Shown here: positions 17,214 to 25,687 of the stretch, piece by piece
Layout: every line of letters starts with the position of its first letter
How positions within the stretch are numbered: position 1 is the first letter of the stretch
Assembly: GCF_001884135.1 (NCBI RefSeq)
Contig: NZ_MAOC01000098.1
Coordinates: 1 to 64,000, forward strand
From: Bacillus nitratireducens
GTDB taxonomy: Bacteria > Bacillota > Bacilli > Bacillales > Bacillaceae_G
Reading direction: 5' to 3'
DNA: 64,000 bases
Notes under the pieces: generated by a model
Database searches by the model: none
What the model saw: only the letters and a program-made list of their open reading frames with translations
Told to the model about the DNA's origin: nothing
Made by a program: the position numbers and the translations under genes

Positions 17214-17949
17214 AATCTTCTTCCTTTGTTAATGCAATATAAATATCATCTAACGTTGCACCAGGCATGTTAAACCCAGATTGAAGTTCTGATAATGTTC
17301 CCATCGCTCTCACTTCACCTTGATGCAAAATAATAAATGAATCACAATAGCGCTCTGCTGTCGCTAAAATATGTGTACTCATTAAAATACCTGCACCACT
17401 CTTTTTCATTTGATCCATCATTTGAAGAAGCGATTGAATCGCTAACGGATCAAGACCAACGAAAGGTTCGTCCACAATGTAAAGAGATGGTTCAACTAAA
17501 AATGCACTCATAATCATTACTTTTTGTTTCATCCCTTTTGAGAAATGAGACGGAAACCATTTCAAACGATTTTTCATGCGAAACTCTTGTAATAGTTGTC
17601 CTACGCGTTCTTCATATTGTTTTTCATCTACACCGTACGCCATCGCTGTTAATTTCAAATGCTCTTCTAACGTTAACTCATCATATAATACTGGCGTTTC
17701 TGGAATGAAGGAGAAACTAGAACGGTACGCTGTCATATCATCACGAATTGTTTTCCCGTTAATTGTGACAGTTCCTTTTTTCGGCTCCATTAAACCGATG
17801 ATATGTTTAATTGTCGTACTCTTCCCGGCTCCATTTAAACCGATTAAGCCGACAAGCTCGCCTTTATTAACAGAGAACGAAACATTTTGCAGTACAGGTC
17901 GTTTCGTATATCCTCCTGTAACATTTTCTACACGCAATAACTCGCTCAT
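17206..17949 (-). CDS. ecsA: ABC transporter ATP-binding protein EcsA
   Basis: 247 aa. Walker A GLNGAGKSTT (about 38-47), signature FSKGMKQKV (about 140), Walker B LYIVDEPFVGLDP (about 159), and the H-loop STHIL. First gene of ecsABC and divergent from hit, the conserved Bacillus arrangement. It powers EcsB. Confidence 0.95.
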   Translation of the reverse strand: MSELLRVENVTGGYTKRPVLQNVSFSVNKGELVGLIGLNGAGKSTTIKHIIGLMEPKKGTVTINGKTIRDDMTAYRSSFSFIPETPVLYDELTLEEHLKLTAMAYGVDEKQYEERVGQLLQEFRMKNRLKWFPSHFSKGMKQKVMIMSAFLVEPSLYIVDEPFVGLDPLAIQSLLQMMDQMKKSGAGILMSTHILATAERYCDSFIILHQGEVRAMGTLSELQSGFNMPGATLDDIYIALTKEEDYE

Positions 17950-18121
17950 ACGACACCACTTTCTTCATTGATATTCATTCACTTTTGTAAGAAATGTATA
18001 TATTCATCTTACCAAAAATCATGGTGCACTACATAGTATCGATGCCTTCAAAAAAAAATTTAAATTTCTTGGCATATATTTTTACGAAAGCGGACATCAT
18101 AATTAGTGAGGAAGGAACACA

Positions 18122-18175
18122 TTGAAAAAGCAACCACCAATTGATGAGTATAACAACACAGTGAAGTCATCATGA
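18122..18175 (+). CDS. Possible 17-aa peptide upstream of the repeat RNA
   Basis: TTG start with GAGGAAGG 6 bases upstream. It encodes MKKQPPIDEYNNTVKSS and its TGA stop merges into the first GGGGTGTC repeat. Good ribosome site but very short; it may be a leader peptide or chance. Confidence 0.35.
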   Translation: MKKQPPIDEYNNTVKSS

Positions 18176-18434
18176 AATGGGGTGTCCAAATTGGACAATG
18201 AAATTTACACATAACCAGATAATTTGTTTCATTTTCGAAACGGGGTGTCTCCGAAAGAGCATATACTGTTTTAAAAAATAAACAATTTCATTTTTAAAAA
18301 AGATTGCAATTCATTTCACTTGAAAATGGGGTGTCTACGGCAGAAACTTTAGCCGATTTACCGTGCATTTCTTAAATAAATGAGGTGTCTGCGAACCGTA
18401 AATTATAAAAAATGCTTTTTCAATCCCTCTTCAG

Positions 18435-18466
18435 AAAACAGGAAGCTGAGTCAGCTTCCTGTTTTT
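18435..18466 (+). terminator. Strong terminator upstream of hit
   Basis: AAAACAGGAAGCTGA and TCAGCTTCCTGTTTT pair perfectly, ending in T5. It isolates hit from whatever is transcribed upstream on the plus strand. Confidence 0.85.
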
Positions 18467-18530
18467 CGTGTTTGTTCTCCTATGTAATTATGGTAAAATA
18501 CGGCTAAGGATATTTGAAAGGATGAGATCG

Positions 18531-18965
18531 ATGAATCATACAGCGGACAATTGTATTTTTTGTAAAATTATTGACGGGCAAATCCCTTGTTCAAAAGTAT
18601 ACGAAGATGAACATGTGCTTGCATTTTTAGATATTAGTCAAGTAACAAAAGGACATACTCTTGTTATTCCAAAAGTTCACAAACAAGACATTTTTGCGTT
18701 AACGCCAGAAATCGCATCACACATTTTTGCTGTCGTTCCAAAAATCGCAAATGCAATGAAAGCAGAATTTAATCCAGTTGGCTTCAACTTGCTTAACAAT
18801 AACGGCGAGAAAGCTGGACAAACTGTATTCCACTTCCACCTTCATTTAATTCCACGCTACGGTGAAAACGATGGTTTCGGTGCTGTTTGGAAATCACACC
18901 AAAATGAATACACTATGGAAAATTTACAAAACATCGCAAGTACAATTGCAAATAGTGTGAAATAG
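18531..18965 (+). CDS. hit: HIT family protein
   Basis: 144 aa from ATG 18531 (AAAGGATGAG upstream). N-terminal CIFCKIIDG and the histidine triad HFHLHLIPR near residues 97-105 define the HIT hydrolase/transferase family, which acts on nucleoside phosphoramidates and dinucleotides (family knowledge). Divergent from ecsA as in other Bacilli. Same length as B. subtilis Hit. Confidence 0.94.
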   Translation: MNHTADNCIFCKIIDGQIPCSKVYEDEHVLAFLDISQVTKGHTLVIPKVHKQDIFALTPEIASHIFAVVPKIANAMKAEFNPVGFNLLNNNGEKAGQTVFHFHLHLIPRYGENDGFGAVWKSHQNEYTMENLQNIASTIANSVK

Positions 18966-19175
18966 TGCCACTATAATAAGAAGTAATACATAACAAGCCT
19001 ATCCCTTTGGCATATATACCCTATGGCTTGTTTCTTCACAAAAAATGCCAAGGATATGATTTTTTGTGCATAGCACGTACAAGAGAGAAAAGTTCACTTT
19101 TCTTCCCCTTGTCTTAAAGATATGCACAGTTTTATACATCATGAATACGAACGAAAAATAAGGAGGTTTCCTTTT

Positions 19176-19538
19176 ATGTCAAAAGCTAAATCCTTTATTA
19201 CAGGTGTAATTTGCGGCGGAGCAGTTGCTGGACTAGCCGTTCTTTTCTCAACTCCTTCTTCTGGTAAAGCTATGCGCGGTAAGCTGAAAGAAAAAGGAAC
19301 TGATATTAAAAAGACATTAGCTGATATTACAGCTGATACGAAGTTGTTAAAGCGCCAAATCGTCGAAACTGCTTCAGAAGGTAAAGAAGTATTTCAAGAA
19401 CTAAAAGACGATATGCAAGACACGCTTTCTAACTGGAAACAAGATATTTCTCAAAACAAACGACATATTGAAAAAGAAATTTTAGACATTCAAAAGTCAA
19501 TTGAGAAACTACAAGAAGCGGTTCCAGAAAAAGCGTAA
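19176..19538 (+). CDS. yhaH: YtxH domain protein YhaH
   Basis: 120 aa from ATG 19176, with AGGAGG upstream. It begins with a glycine-rich hydrophobic segment FITGVICGGAVAGLAVLF followed by a long charged helix of the YtxH type. These proteins are membrane-associated and often stress- or sporulation-linked; precise role unknown. Position between hit and hpr matches B. subtilis. A long inverted repeat (19079-19115) lies in its leader. Confidence 0.85.
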   Translation: MSKAKSFITGVICGGAVAGLAVLFSTPSSGKAMRGKLKEKGTDIKKTLADITADTKLLKRQIVETASEGKEVFQELKDDMQDTLSNWKQDISQNKRHIEKEILDIQKSIEKLQEAVPEKA

Positions 19539-19596
19539 ACATATTCCTGCTTAGTTTTTTGCATATAACAAATATTTTTTATACAAATTGACCTTG

Positions 19597-19629
19597 ACAC
19601 GGCATATCACATAGATATGCCGTGTTTTT
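19597..19629 (+). terminator. Terminator of yhaH
   Basis: ACACGGCATATC and GATATGCCGTGT pair perfectly and are followed by T5. The rest of the 300-base gap before hpr shows an ACATGT inverted pair and promoter-like AT-rich DNA only. Confidence 0.85.
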
Positions 19630-19836
19630 ATGCATTTACAATATCTGTTATCCCTTAACATGTACAGACAACACATGTATTCTTGACTCATAAAACGCTT
19701 CCATAGTTATGCATGATTTGTATAGAATGTCATTTTTCCAAAAAATTTTCACAATTCTCACAAAAAGACTTTATTAATTTTTATTTTACTGGCATAATAG
19801 ATAGTAATGAAAAAGAATGTTAAAGTGGGTGAGTAA

Positions 19837-20394
19837 ATGAAAAGTGGAGAAAAAGATTACTCGGTAAAAGAAGCGATGATTTTCAGCCAACGCATTGCTC
19901 AATTATCGAAAGCGTTATGGAAATGCGTAGAGAAAGATTGGCAACAGTGGATTAAACCTTACGATTTAAACATTAACGAGCACCATATTTTATCAATCGC
20001 TTATCATTTAAAAGGGGCTTCTATTTCTGAGATTGCTAAGTTTGGAGTTATGCACGTATCAACGGCGTTTAACTTCTCTAAAAAGCTAGAAGAACGCGGC
20101 TATCTTGTATTCTCGAAAAAAGAAGATGATAAACGAAATACGTACATTGAAATTACAGACAAAGGGGAAGAATTACTACTTCGCTTAATGGAGGAGTATG
20201 ATCCTGAAAATAATTCTGTGTTTAATGGGGCACTTGCACTTCGTAATTTTTATGGTAAGTTCCCAGAAAATATCGAACTTATCGCGATCCTTCGCAATAT
20301 TTACGGACAAGACTTCATCGATATTTTTGAGAAATCATTAGAAAATATTGAGGAGAACTTTACGGAGACCGATCAAAAATTAGTTAAGAAATAA
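19837..20394 (+). CDS. hpr: MarR-family protease/sporulation regulator Hpr (ScoC)
   Basis: 185 aa. A winged-helix MarR core with [43 protein letters not shown] and [14 protein letters not shown] is near identical in pattern to Hpr/ScoC. It represses extracellular protease genes and early sporulation functions in B. subtilis (recalled). Position next to yhaI and prsA is conserved. Full length. Confidence 0.93.
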   Translation: MKSGEKDYSVKEAMIFSQRIAQLSKALWKCVEKDWQQWIKPYDLNINEHHILSIAYHLKGASISEIAKFGVMHVSTAFNFSKKLEERGYLVFSKKEDDKRNTYIEITDKGEELLLRLMEEYDPENNSVFNGALALRNFYGKFPENIELIAILRNIYGQDFIDIFEKSLENIEENFTETDQKLVKK

Positions 20395-20399
20395 TCTAT

Positions 20400-20735
20400 T
20401 TATCCTTTCGCAATCATGCGTAAGAATTCATTCATAAGTGGTACAAATAAACCTTGTTTTACTAGCGCTTCCGCAGTTTCGTTTACTTCGAGCTGATGTG
20501 GAAGCGCTTTTTCAAATTGATCTAACAACGCGTCGAACAATAGAAAGCCTTCTGCTTTCTCCTTTACGTATTGTTCGTTCAGCTTTTCACAAAGATTTAG
20601 TATACGTTCAATATCTTTTTTACGAGCTTTTTTCTTTATGATTAAAGAATAAAATGGACACTTTTCTTCATCAATCATTTTAAATAGTAGGTCTACGTAA
20701 TATTCAGCTTGTTCTAGTCTTCTTACAACGTCCAT
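20400..20735 (-). CDS. yhaI: YhaI-like protein (DUF1878)
   Basis: 111 aa from ATG 20735 (GAGGGAG just upstream; an in-frame GTG at 20747 is the alternative). Helical, with RRLEQAEYYVDLLFKMID at the start and FYSLIIKKKARKKDIERIL in the middle, matching DUF1878. Function unknown. Convergent with hpr, only 5 bases between the two stops. Confidence 0.82.
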   Translation of the reverse strand: MDVVRRLEQAEYYVDLLFKMIDEEKCPFYSLIIKKKARKKDIERILNLCEKLNEQYVKEKAEGFLLFDALLDQFEKALPHQLEVNETAEALVKQGLFVPLMNEFLRMIAKG

Positions 20736-20853
20736 TTTCTCCCTCACTTCCTAACACAAAGTCTTCTATTTCTGAATTTTGTAACACGAACAAAATATCG
20801 TATGATACAATATATAAAGTATATGTATTTTAGCCAAAAGGAGGTCTCGCCTC

Positions 20854-21048
20854 ATGACTCTTATAACCGTTGTTTTTGTCGCATTTGCACTTCTTGTTAT
20901 ATTTTACACGAATTTCATGACACATACACTGTGTGAGCGAAAACAAATATCTGCGAGCCGCCAGCCAGGTGTCTTTCGAGTTATTAATGTATGTATTACC
21001 ATTCTATTAATTTCTAGTTATGTAGAAATTATATTTCATGGAAAGTGA
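20854..21048 (+). CDS. Small membrane protein in the hpr-prsA interval
   Basis: 64 aa with two hydrophobic segments (about 4-22 and 44-60) flanking a basic loop. AAGGAGG lies upstream of the ATG. Not recognised by name, but small membrane genes occupy the same interval in other Bacilli (recalled). Confidence 0.7.
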   Translation: MTLITVVFVAFALLVIFYTNFMTHTLCERKQISASRQPGVFRVINVCITILLISSYVEIIFHGK

Positions 21049-21079
21049 GGAAGGAAAGCCCCTTCCTCATTTTTTTCCT

Positions 21080-21151
21080 CTATAAGCAAATTATACCTAC
21101 TATAACTAATAAAATAAACAGTACAAGTAATAAAATAAGTTTTGAATTCAT
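21080..21151 (-). CDS. 23-aa hydrophobic peptide, YjcZ-like
   Basis: ATG 21151 is preceded by GGAGGGGATGGGGG. The peptide is MNSKLILLLVLF plus ILLVIVGIICL, a single membrane span like the C-terminal part of YjcZ sporulation peptides but lacking the glycine-rich head. Convergent with the 20854 gene. Confidence 0.55.
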   Translation of the reverse strand: MNSKLILLLVLFILLVIVGIICL

Positions 21152-21325
21152 CCCCCATCCCCTCCTCTTTTCTATATATGCGACATGCGCCCAATATGGC
21201 ACCCCTTCAAAATCTGACACAAACTGGTTAAAATTTCTTTATCAATAGGAAAACAGGTCGAAATATGATATATTAAATTTTGTACATATTGCTTATACTA
21301 TGAAATAAACGACACGCATCTAAAC

Positions 21326-21440
21326 TTTATCCTCAGCCTCGGTAAGCCCTGTTAAGCGCGCTTTACCAAGATAAAAAGCAAAAGTATCAGTGAGACTTAA
21401 TCGGGCTCTTATGAACCAAAATTCATCGGTGTAGGATAAA
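21326..21440 (+). promoter_or_regulatory. Structured prsA leader with possible pseudoknot
   Basis: TTTATCCT (21326-21333) and AGGATAAA (21433-21440) form an 8-bp closing stem around about 100 bases. Inside are a hairpin CTCGGTAAG/CTTTACCAAG, a small ATGAA/TTCAT hairpin, and AGCCCTGTTAAG (21345-21356), which can pair with CTTAATCGGGCT (21396-21407) as a pseudoknot or alternative fold. No known riboswitch class was recognised. Confidence 0.45.
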
Positions 21441-21473
21441 TTAAAAATACATAATAGTAGGAGTGTTTATCGA

Positions 21474-22334
21474 ATGAAGAAAGCTATGCTTGCCTTAGCC
21501 GCAACAAGTGTAATCGCATTATCAGCATGTGGAACATCATCATCATCAGACAAAATTGTTACATCTAAAGCTGGTGACATTACAAAAGAAGAGTTCTACA
21601 ATCAAATGAAGACACAAGCTGGTAAACAAGTACTAAATAACATGGTTATGGAAAAAGTACTTATCAAAAACTACAAAGTCGATGACAAAGAAGTAGACAA
21701 AAAGTACGATGAAATGAAAAAGCAAGTCGGTGATCAATTCGATACACTATTGAAACAACAAGGCCTTAAAGAAGAAACAGTTAAAAACGGTGTTCGCGCT
21801 TCATTAGCTCAAGAACAAGCAATTGAAAAATCAATCACTGATAAAGACTTAAAAGCAAAATATGAAGACTATAAGCAAGAAATTAAAGCAAGCCATATTC
21901 TTGTAAAAGATGAAGAGACTGCTAAAAAAGTGAAAGAAGAACTTGCACAAGGTAAATCTTTCGAAGAGTTAGCGAAAAAGTACTCTGAAGATCCAGGTTC
22001 AAAAGAAAAAGGTGGCGACTTAGGATTCTTCGGACCAGATAAAATGGTTAAAGAATTCGATGAAGCTGCTCGTAAGCTGAAAAAAGACGAAGTAAGTGAA
22101 CCAGTAAAAACACAGCATGGTTACCATATCATTAAAGTAACTGATACTCATGCTGACAAAACTTTCGATCAAGCAAAAGCTGACATCAAAAAAGAAGTAG
22201 TTCAAGAAAAAACACAAGACGCTCAATTTATGAACGATCTTATGATGAAAGAAATCAAAAAAGCTGACGTAAAAGTTGATGATAAAGATTTGAAAGATCT
22301 TTTCGAAGAACCAAAAGCTGACGCTAAAAAATAA
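21474..22334 (+). CDS. prsA: Foldase lipoprotein PrsA
   Basis: 286 aa. Lipoprotein signal with lipobox LSAC (Cys19), then a parvulin PPIase domain (about residues 135-225) with [36 protein letters not shown] and HGYHIIKV. It sits outside the membrane and helps exported proteins fold (family knowledge). B. cereus group strains have several PrsA paralogues; this one is in the conserved hpr-yhaI neighbourhood. The leader has an unusual fold and a terminator follows. Confidence 0.94.
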   Translation: MKKAMLALAATSVIALSACGTSSSSDKIVTSKAGDITKEEFYNQMKTQAGKQVLNNMVMEKVLIKNYKVDDKEVDKKYDEMKKQVGDQFDTLLKQQGLKEETVKNGVRASLAQEQAIEKSITDKDLKAKYEDYKQEIKASHILVKDEETAKKVKEELAQGKSFEELAKKYSEDPGSKEKGGDLGFFGPDKMVKEFDEAARKLKKDEVSEPVKTQHGYHIIKVTDTHADKTFDQAKADIKKEVVQEKTQDAQFMNDLMMKEIKKADVKVDDKDLKDLFEEPKADAKK

Positions 22335-22336
22335 TG

Positions 22337-22366
22337 AAAAGCTCGGGCTTAGCCCGAGCTTTTTTG
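22337..22366 (+). terminator. Terminator of prsA
   Basis: AAAAGCTCGGGC-TTA-GCCCGAGCTTTT with continuing T-run directly after the prsA stop. Confidence 0.9.
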
Positions 22367-22675
22367 TTTGTCCAAATACTTTTTATATAAGAAGTAGACC
22401 TATTTTACGTTAAATGAAATTATATCGACTTACCGACAAAATCAGATAGGAGTCCCCTCTCCCCTTGTAAAAAGGAAAACAAAAAAACCTCAGTTCCATC
22501 ACACACGGAACCAAGGTTTATCTTATTATCATTGATTAAATTAAAAAACTATGGTAAATTAGTACAGAAACACGTTTCCATAAACACAAAGAACGTATTT
22601 ATCCGTATCTTAATTGTACACCAAAACACATCTTCAGTCAACCTCTATTTTTCACTTTTAAAGGAGTGCTTACGT
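22367..22675 (+). other. Leader region of helD
   Basis: Apart from AT-rich sequence it holds one hairpin at 22485-22518 (AAACCT, GTTCC arms) followed on the minus strand by T7, so it looks like a minus-strand terminator with no gene upstream of it. No other feature is evident. Confidence 0.4.
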
Positions 22676-25012
22676 ATGAACAAAAAACTTGATTTAGAGC
22701 AAAAACGATTGGATACCGTAATTGAAACGATTACGGAGCAAATTGATAAACTGGAAAACGAAACTGGCAGACGCCGGGCAGAAGTAATCAATATTCGTAA
22801 ACACTTCTGGGATGACGTTAAAGTGAATACTGATACTTTCGATGATTATCTTGAAACAGTTATCAACTTAAGACAACAAGCTCAGTCACTAGCTGTCACA
22901 CAAATTACCCATAAGCACACCTTTAATCGACTTGCTGCATTAAGACGTATGCATAAAGCACCTTACTTCGGGCGAATTGATTTCAAAGAAGAAGGAGAAT
23001 CTGCTGCAGAGCAAATTTATATCGGCGTAGCTACCCTTACTGATGCAAGCGGAGAAAACTTTCTTATATATGACTGGCGCGCACCCATTTCGAGTGTCTA
23101 CTACGATTATCCACCAGGACCAGCTGAGTACAGTACACCAGGAGGCGTAATCCACGGTAATGTGGAAAAGAAATTGCAATACATTATTCAAAATGGCGAG
23201 ATTGATTCTATGTTCGATACGAGCCTTACAATTGGCGATGAAATCCTGCAACAAGCGCTCGGAAAAGGTACAAACAAACATATGCAAAGTATCGTTGCTA
23301 CGATTCAGCGCGAGCAAAATGAAATTATTCGTCACGATGAAGGCCGATTACTTATCGTGCAAGGAGCTGCTGGTAGCGGTAAAACGTCAGCTGCCCTGCA
23401 ACGAATCGCCTACTTACTATATAAATATCGCGAATGGCTAAAAGCAGATCAAATCATCCTCTTCTCCCCTAACTCTATGTTCAACAGTTACGTTTCTAAC
23501 GTACTACCTGAACTAGGTGAAGAAAATATGCAGCAAGTTACATTCCAGGAATATTTAAACCATAGACTAAGCAAATCATTTGACGTTGAAGACCCTTATG
23601 AGCAATTGGAATATATGTTAACTGAAACGAATAGCCCTGCCTATAAAACGAGAAATGCGAGCATTCGATTCAAAGCATCTACTCAATTTTTCGAGATGAT
23701 TAGAACGTACAGACAATCTCTCGAATCTTCAGGCATGCTATTTAGAGGAATGAAATTTAGAGGAAAACTGATTGCCTCTGCTAAAGAAATTACAGAGCAA
23801 TTTTATAATACTGATTCCTCCCTCCGCTTCCATAATAGAATCGAGAAGTTAACGGATTGGCTAAACAAACAAATAGATGCAATCGAAAAAACAGAACTGA
23901 AAAAACCTTGGGTAGAAGAAGAAATTGAACTGCTTAGTAAAGATGAATACCAAAAGGCTTATAAATATTTACAGAAAAAAGGCGAGTTTGACGACAACTC
24001 CTTTAATGATTATGAGAAAGAAACGAAAGTACTTGGACGTATGATTGTCCGTAAAAAATTGAAGCCACTTCGTAAAGGCGTTCAAACATTGCGTTTCATC
24101 AATTTCACAGGCATATATAAACAACTCTTCACAGATGCATCATGGGTTACTGGAGAAAAGCCGAAAGAATGGGATGACATTTGCTCACTGACAGTGAACA
24201 TGCTTGATGAAGGTAAGTTATATTACGAGGATGCGACTCCATTTTTACTTTTAAAAGAGTTAATTGAAGGCTTCCAAACGAACAGATCGATTAAACACAT
24301 ACTCGTAGACGAAGCGCAAGATTATTCGCCGTTTCAGTTCGAGTTTTTAAAACGTCTCTTCCCTGCTGCAAGAATGACTGTACTCGGGGACTTTAACCAA
24401 GCGATATTTGCCCATGCGAGTGAAGCAGTGAATTTCAACACACTTACTAGCTTATACGGACCAGATGAAACGAACGGCATCAACTTAACTCGTAGCTATC
24501 GCTCAACAAAACCAATTATTGAATTTACACGTGCTCTCGTACCAGAAGGAAAGAACATTAATGCTTTTGAACGTGACGGTGAGAAACCTACAGTGACTAA
24601 AGTGACTGATTACAGCGAACTGCACGAGCATATTACTGCCAAAGTTGCTGAACTACAAAAACAACAGCACAATACGATCGCAATTATATGTAAATCCGCA
24701 GCTGAAAGCGCCGCTGCATACGAAGCACTCTGTCATATCGAGAATATTAAACTTGTCAAAAGTAACTCAGCCGAGTATGAACAAGGCATTGTCGTGATCC
24801 CTGCTTACTTAGCGAAAGGTATCGAATTTGATGCTGTTATTATTTATGATGCTTCTAAAGATGTGTACAGCGATGAGAGCCTACGTAGATTGTTCTACAC
24901 CGCTTGTACGCGCGCGATGCATGAATTGCAACTTTATAGTGTTGGTGAGGTTAGTCCTTTTGTACTTGGGGCTGATACGGAAAGTTTTGAGCTTATAACG
25001 AAAACACCTTGA
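22676..25012 (+). CDS. helD: HelD-type RNA polymerase recycling helicase
   Basis: 778 aa from ATG 22676 (AAGGAG upstream; the frame is open further back but with no ribosome site). N-terminal coiled coil, then UvrD-like helicase with Walker A GAAGSGKT (230-237), Walker B LVDEAQDYSPFQ (about 543), GDFNQAIF and the C-terminal FYTACTRAMHEL. The coiled-coil arm plus split helicase and length match HelD, which removes stalled RNA polymerase from DNA (family knowledge). A generic UvrD-like helicase is the alternative. Confidence 0.88.
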   Translation: MNKKLDLEQKRLDTVIETITEQIDKLENETGRRRAEVINIRKHFWDDVKVNTDTFDDYLETVINLRQQAQSLAVTQITHKHTFNRLAALRRMHKAPYFGRIDFKEEGESAAEQIYIGVATLTDASGENFLIYDWRAPISSVYYDYPPGPAEYSTPGGVIHGNVEKKLQYIIQNGEIDSMFDTSLTIGDEILQQALGKGTNKHMQSIVATIQREQNEIIRHDEGRLLIVQGAAGSGKTSAALQRIAYLLYKYREWLKADQIILFSPNSMFNSYVSNVLPELGEENMQQVTFQEYLNHRLSKSFDVEDPYEQLEYMLTETNSPAYKTRNASIRFKASTQFFEMIRTYRQSLESSGMLFRGMKFRGKLIASAKEITEQFYNTDSSLRFHNRIEKLTDWLNKQIDAIEKTELKKPWVEEEIELLSKDEYQKAYKYLQKKGEFDDNSFNDYEKETKVLGRMIVRKKLKPLRKGVQTLRFINFTGIYKQLFTDASWVTGEKPKEWDDICSLTVNMLDEGKLYYEDATPFLLLKELIEGFQTNRSIKHILVDEAQDYSPFQFEFLKRLFPAARMTVLGDFNQAIFAHASEAVNFNTLTSLYGPDETNGINLTRSYRSTKPIIEFTRALVPEGKNINAFERDGEKPTVTKVTDYSELHEHITAKVAELQKQQHNTIAIICKSAAESAAAYEALCHIENIKLVKSNSAEYEQGIVVIPAYLAKGIEFDAVIIYDASKDVYSDESLRRLFYTACTRAMHELQLYSVGEVSPFVLGADTESFELITKTP

Positions 25013-25034
25013 TAATTCAAGGTGTTTCTTTTTT
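25002..25034 (+). terminator. Terminator of helD
   Basis: AAACACCTTGA and TCAAGGTGTTT overlap the stop codon of helD and are followed by T-rich sequence. Confidence 0.85.
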
Positions 25035-25324
25035 ATGCAGGACTTATTGTTTCCTCCTTCCCATATATTAGAGGACGCACTGTATGGAAAAGTTTTATAA
25101 ATTCATAAAAAAATACGGATGGCAATGTCCATACCGTTTTTTATGAATGCTTATTTACTTATTGTCCCCTCGCACTAATGCTCTGCTTAAAGACAGGAAT
25201 TTTCATCCATATGTCTTGTTCCCCATTCTGAAAAATAATACAATTAATACGTAACTTAATAAGCTATAACTAGTAGGTGTGGTAATCATCTCTTCCATTT
25301 TGAAAAAAGGGGGGAGGTGATAAA
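25035..25324. other. Gap before small peptide gene
   Basis: Contains an ACGGATGG/CCATACCGT hairpin flanked by A and T runs (about 25108-25145, possible bidirectional terminator) and the leader of the small gene at 25325. Nothing else seen. Confidence 0.4.
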
Positions 25325-25489
25325 ATGATCGCGATGTTTGTAATTAAATTAGTGTATGGTATCCTAACTGGAGCTGGCGTTGTCATCGGTAGAAGATACG
25401 TCGGTCCGTGGCTAATTTCTGTATACAAAAAAGCGAGAACCACCCTGCTTCGTGGAAAAGGTAAGGGCGGTTCTCGGCTAAAACGTTAA
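25325..25489 (+). CDS. Small hydrophobic/basic peptide, possible type I toxin
   Basis: 54 aa behind a very strong site (GGGGGGAGGTGATAAA then ATG). Residues 3-22 form a hydrophobic segment with a glycine-rich turn (YGILTGAGVVIG), then RRYVGPWLISVY and a strongly basic tail (RGKGKGGSRLKR). The size, strong translation signal and overlapping antisense terminator at its 3' end resemble type I toxin genes of Bacillus (inference). Not recognised from any named family. Confidence 0.6.
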   Translation: MIAMFVIKLVYGILTGAGVVIGRRYVGPWLISVYKKARTTLLRGKGKGGSRLKR

Positions 25490-25526
25490 TGTAGTTGTCT
25501 TATAACCGCACCTACTACCACCACAA
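25427..25526 (-). ncRNA. Candidate antisense RNA overlapping the small peptide gene
   Basis: Minus-strand promoter elements -35 TTGTGG (25521-25526) and -10 TATAAG (25499-25504), 16 bases apart, lead into a minus-strand terminator inside the coding region: GAGAACCGCCCT pairs with AGGGTGGTTCTC (one G-U pair) and T6 follows (25427-25432). On the plus strand the same hairpin carries an A-C mismatch, so it is fitted to the minus strand. The RNA would be about 65 bases, starting near 25492. Confidence 0.5.
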
Positions 25527-25545
25527 TAGCAAGTTAGGTTACACA

Positions 25546-25582
25546 AGGCAGAAGTTTCTCAGGCTTCTGTCTTCTTTATTTT
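25546..25582 (+). terminator. Terminator of small peptide mRNA
   Basis: AGGCAGAAG and CTTCTGTCT pair, followed by TCTTTATTTT. Confidence 0.65.
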
Positions 25583-25644
25583 ATGCAAAATTCATACTAT
25601 ATACTCTATCATCATTGTAACACATTCTATTTATTTTTAGTCAA

Positions 25645-25680
25645 GATAAAAACCACCTAAAGGCTCCCCTTCAGGTGGTT
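25645..25680 (-). terminator. Terminator of glpD
   Basis: AACCACCT and AGGTGGTT pair around a 14-base loop; on the minus strand TTTTTAT follows. Confidence 0.75.
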
Positions 25681-25687
25681 CTCTATT

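Larger units (their letters stand above)
18060..18468 (+). ncRNA. Candidate non-coding RNA with four GGGGTGTC repeats and terminator
   Basis: This 580-base space between ecsA and hit carries four copies of a motif close to AAATGGGGTGTCTNCG (at about 18175, 18238, 18324 and 18378), spaced about 54-86 bases. It ends in a perfect 15-bp-arm Rho-independent terminator at 18435-18466 on the plus strand, before the hit promoter. A terminator without an upstream gene implies its own transcript. The promoter was not pinned down. Boundaries are approximate. Confidence 0.45.

Noticed and set aside
22485-22518. Hairpin with T-run on the minus strand before helD
   Set aside because: Looks like a terminator but no minus-strand gene feeds it; left as a note in the helD leader rather than a called terminator.
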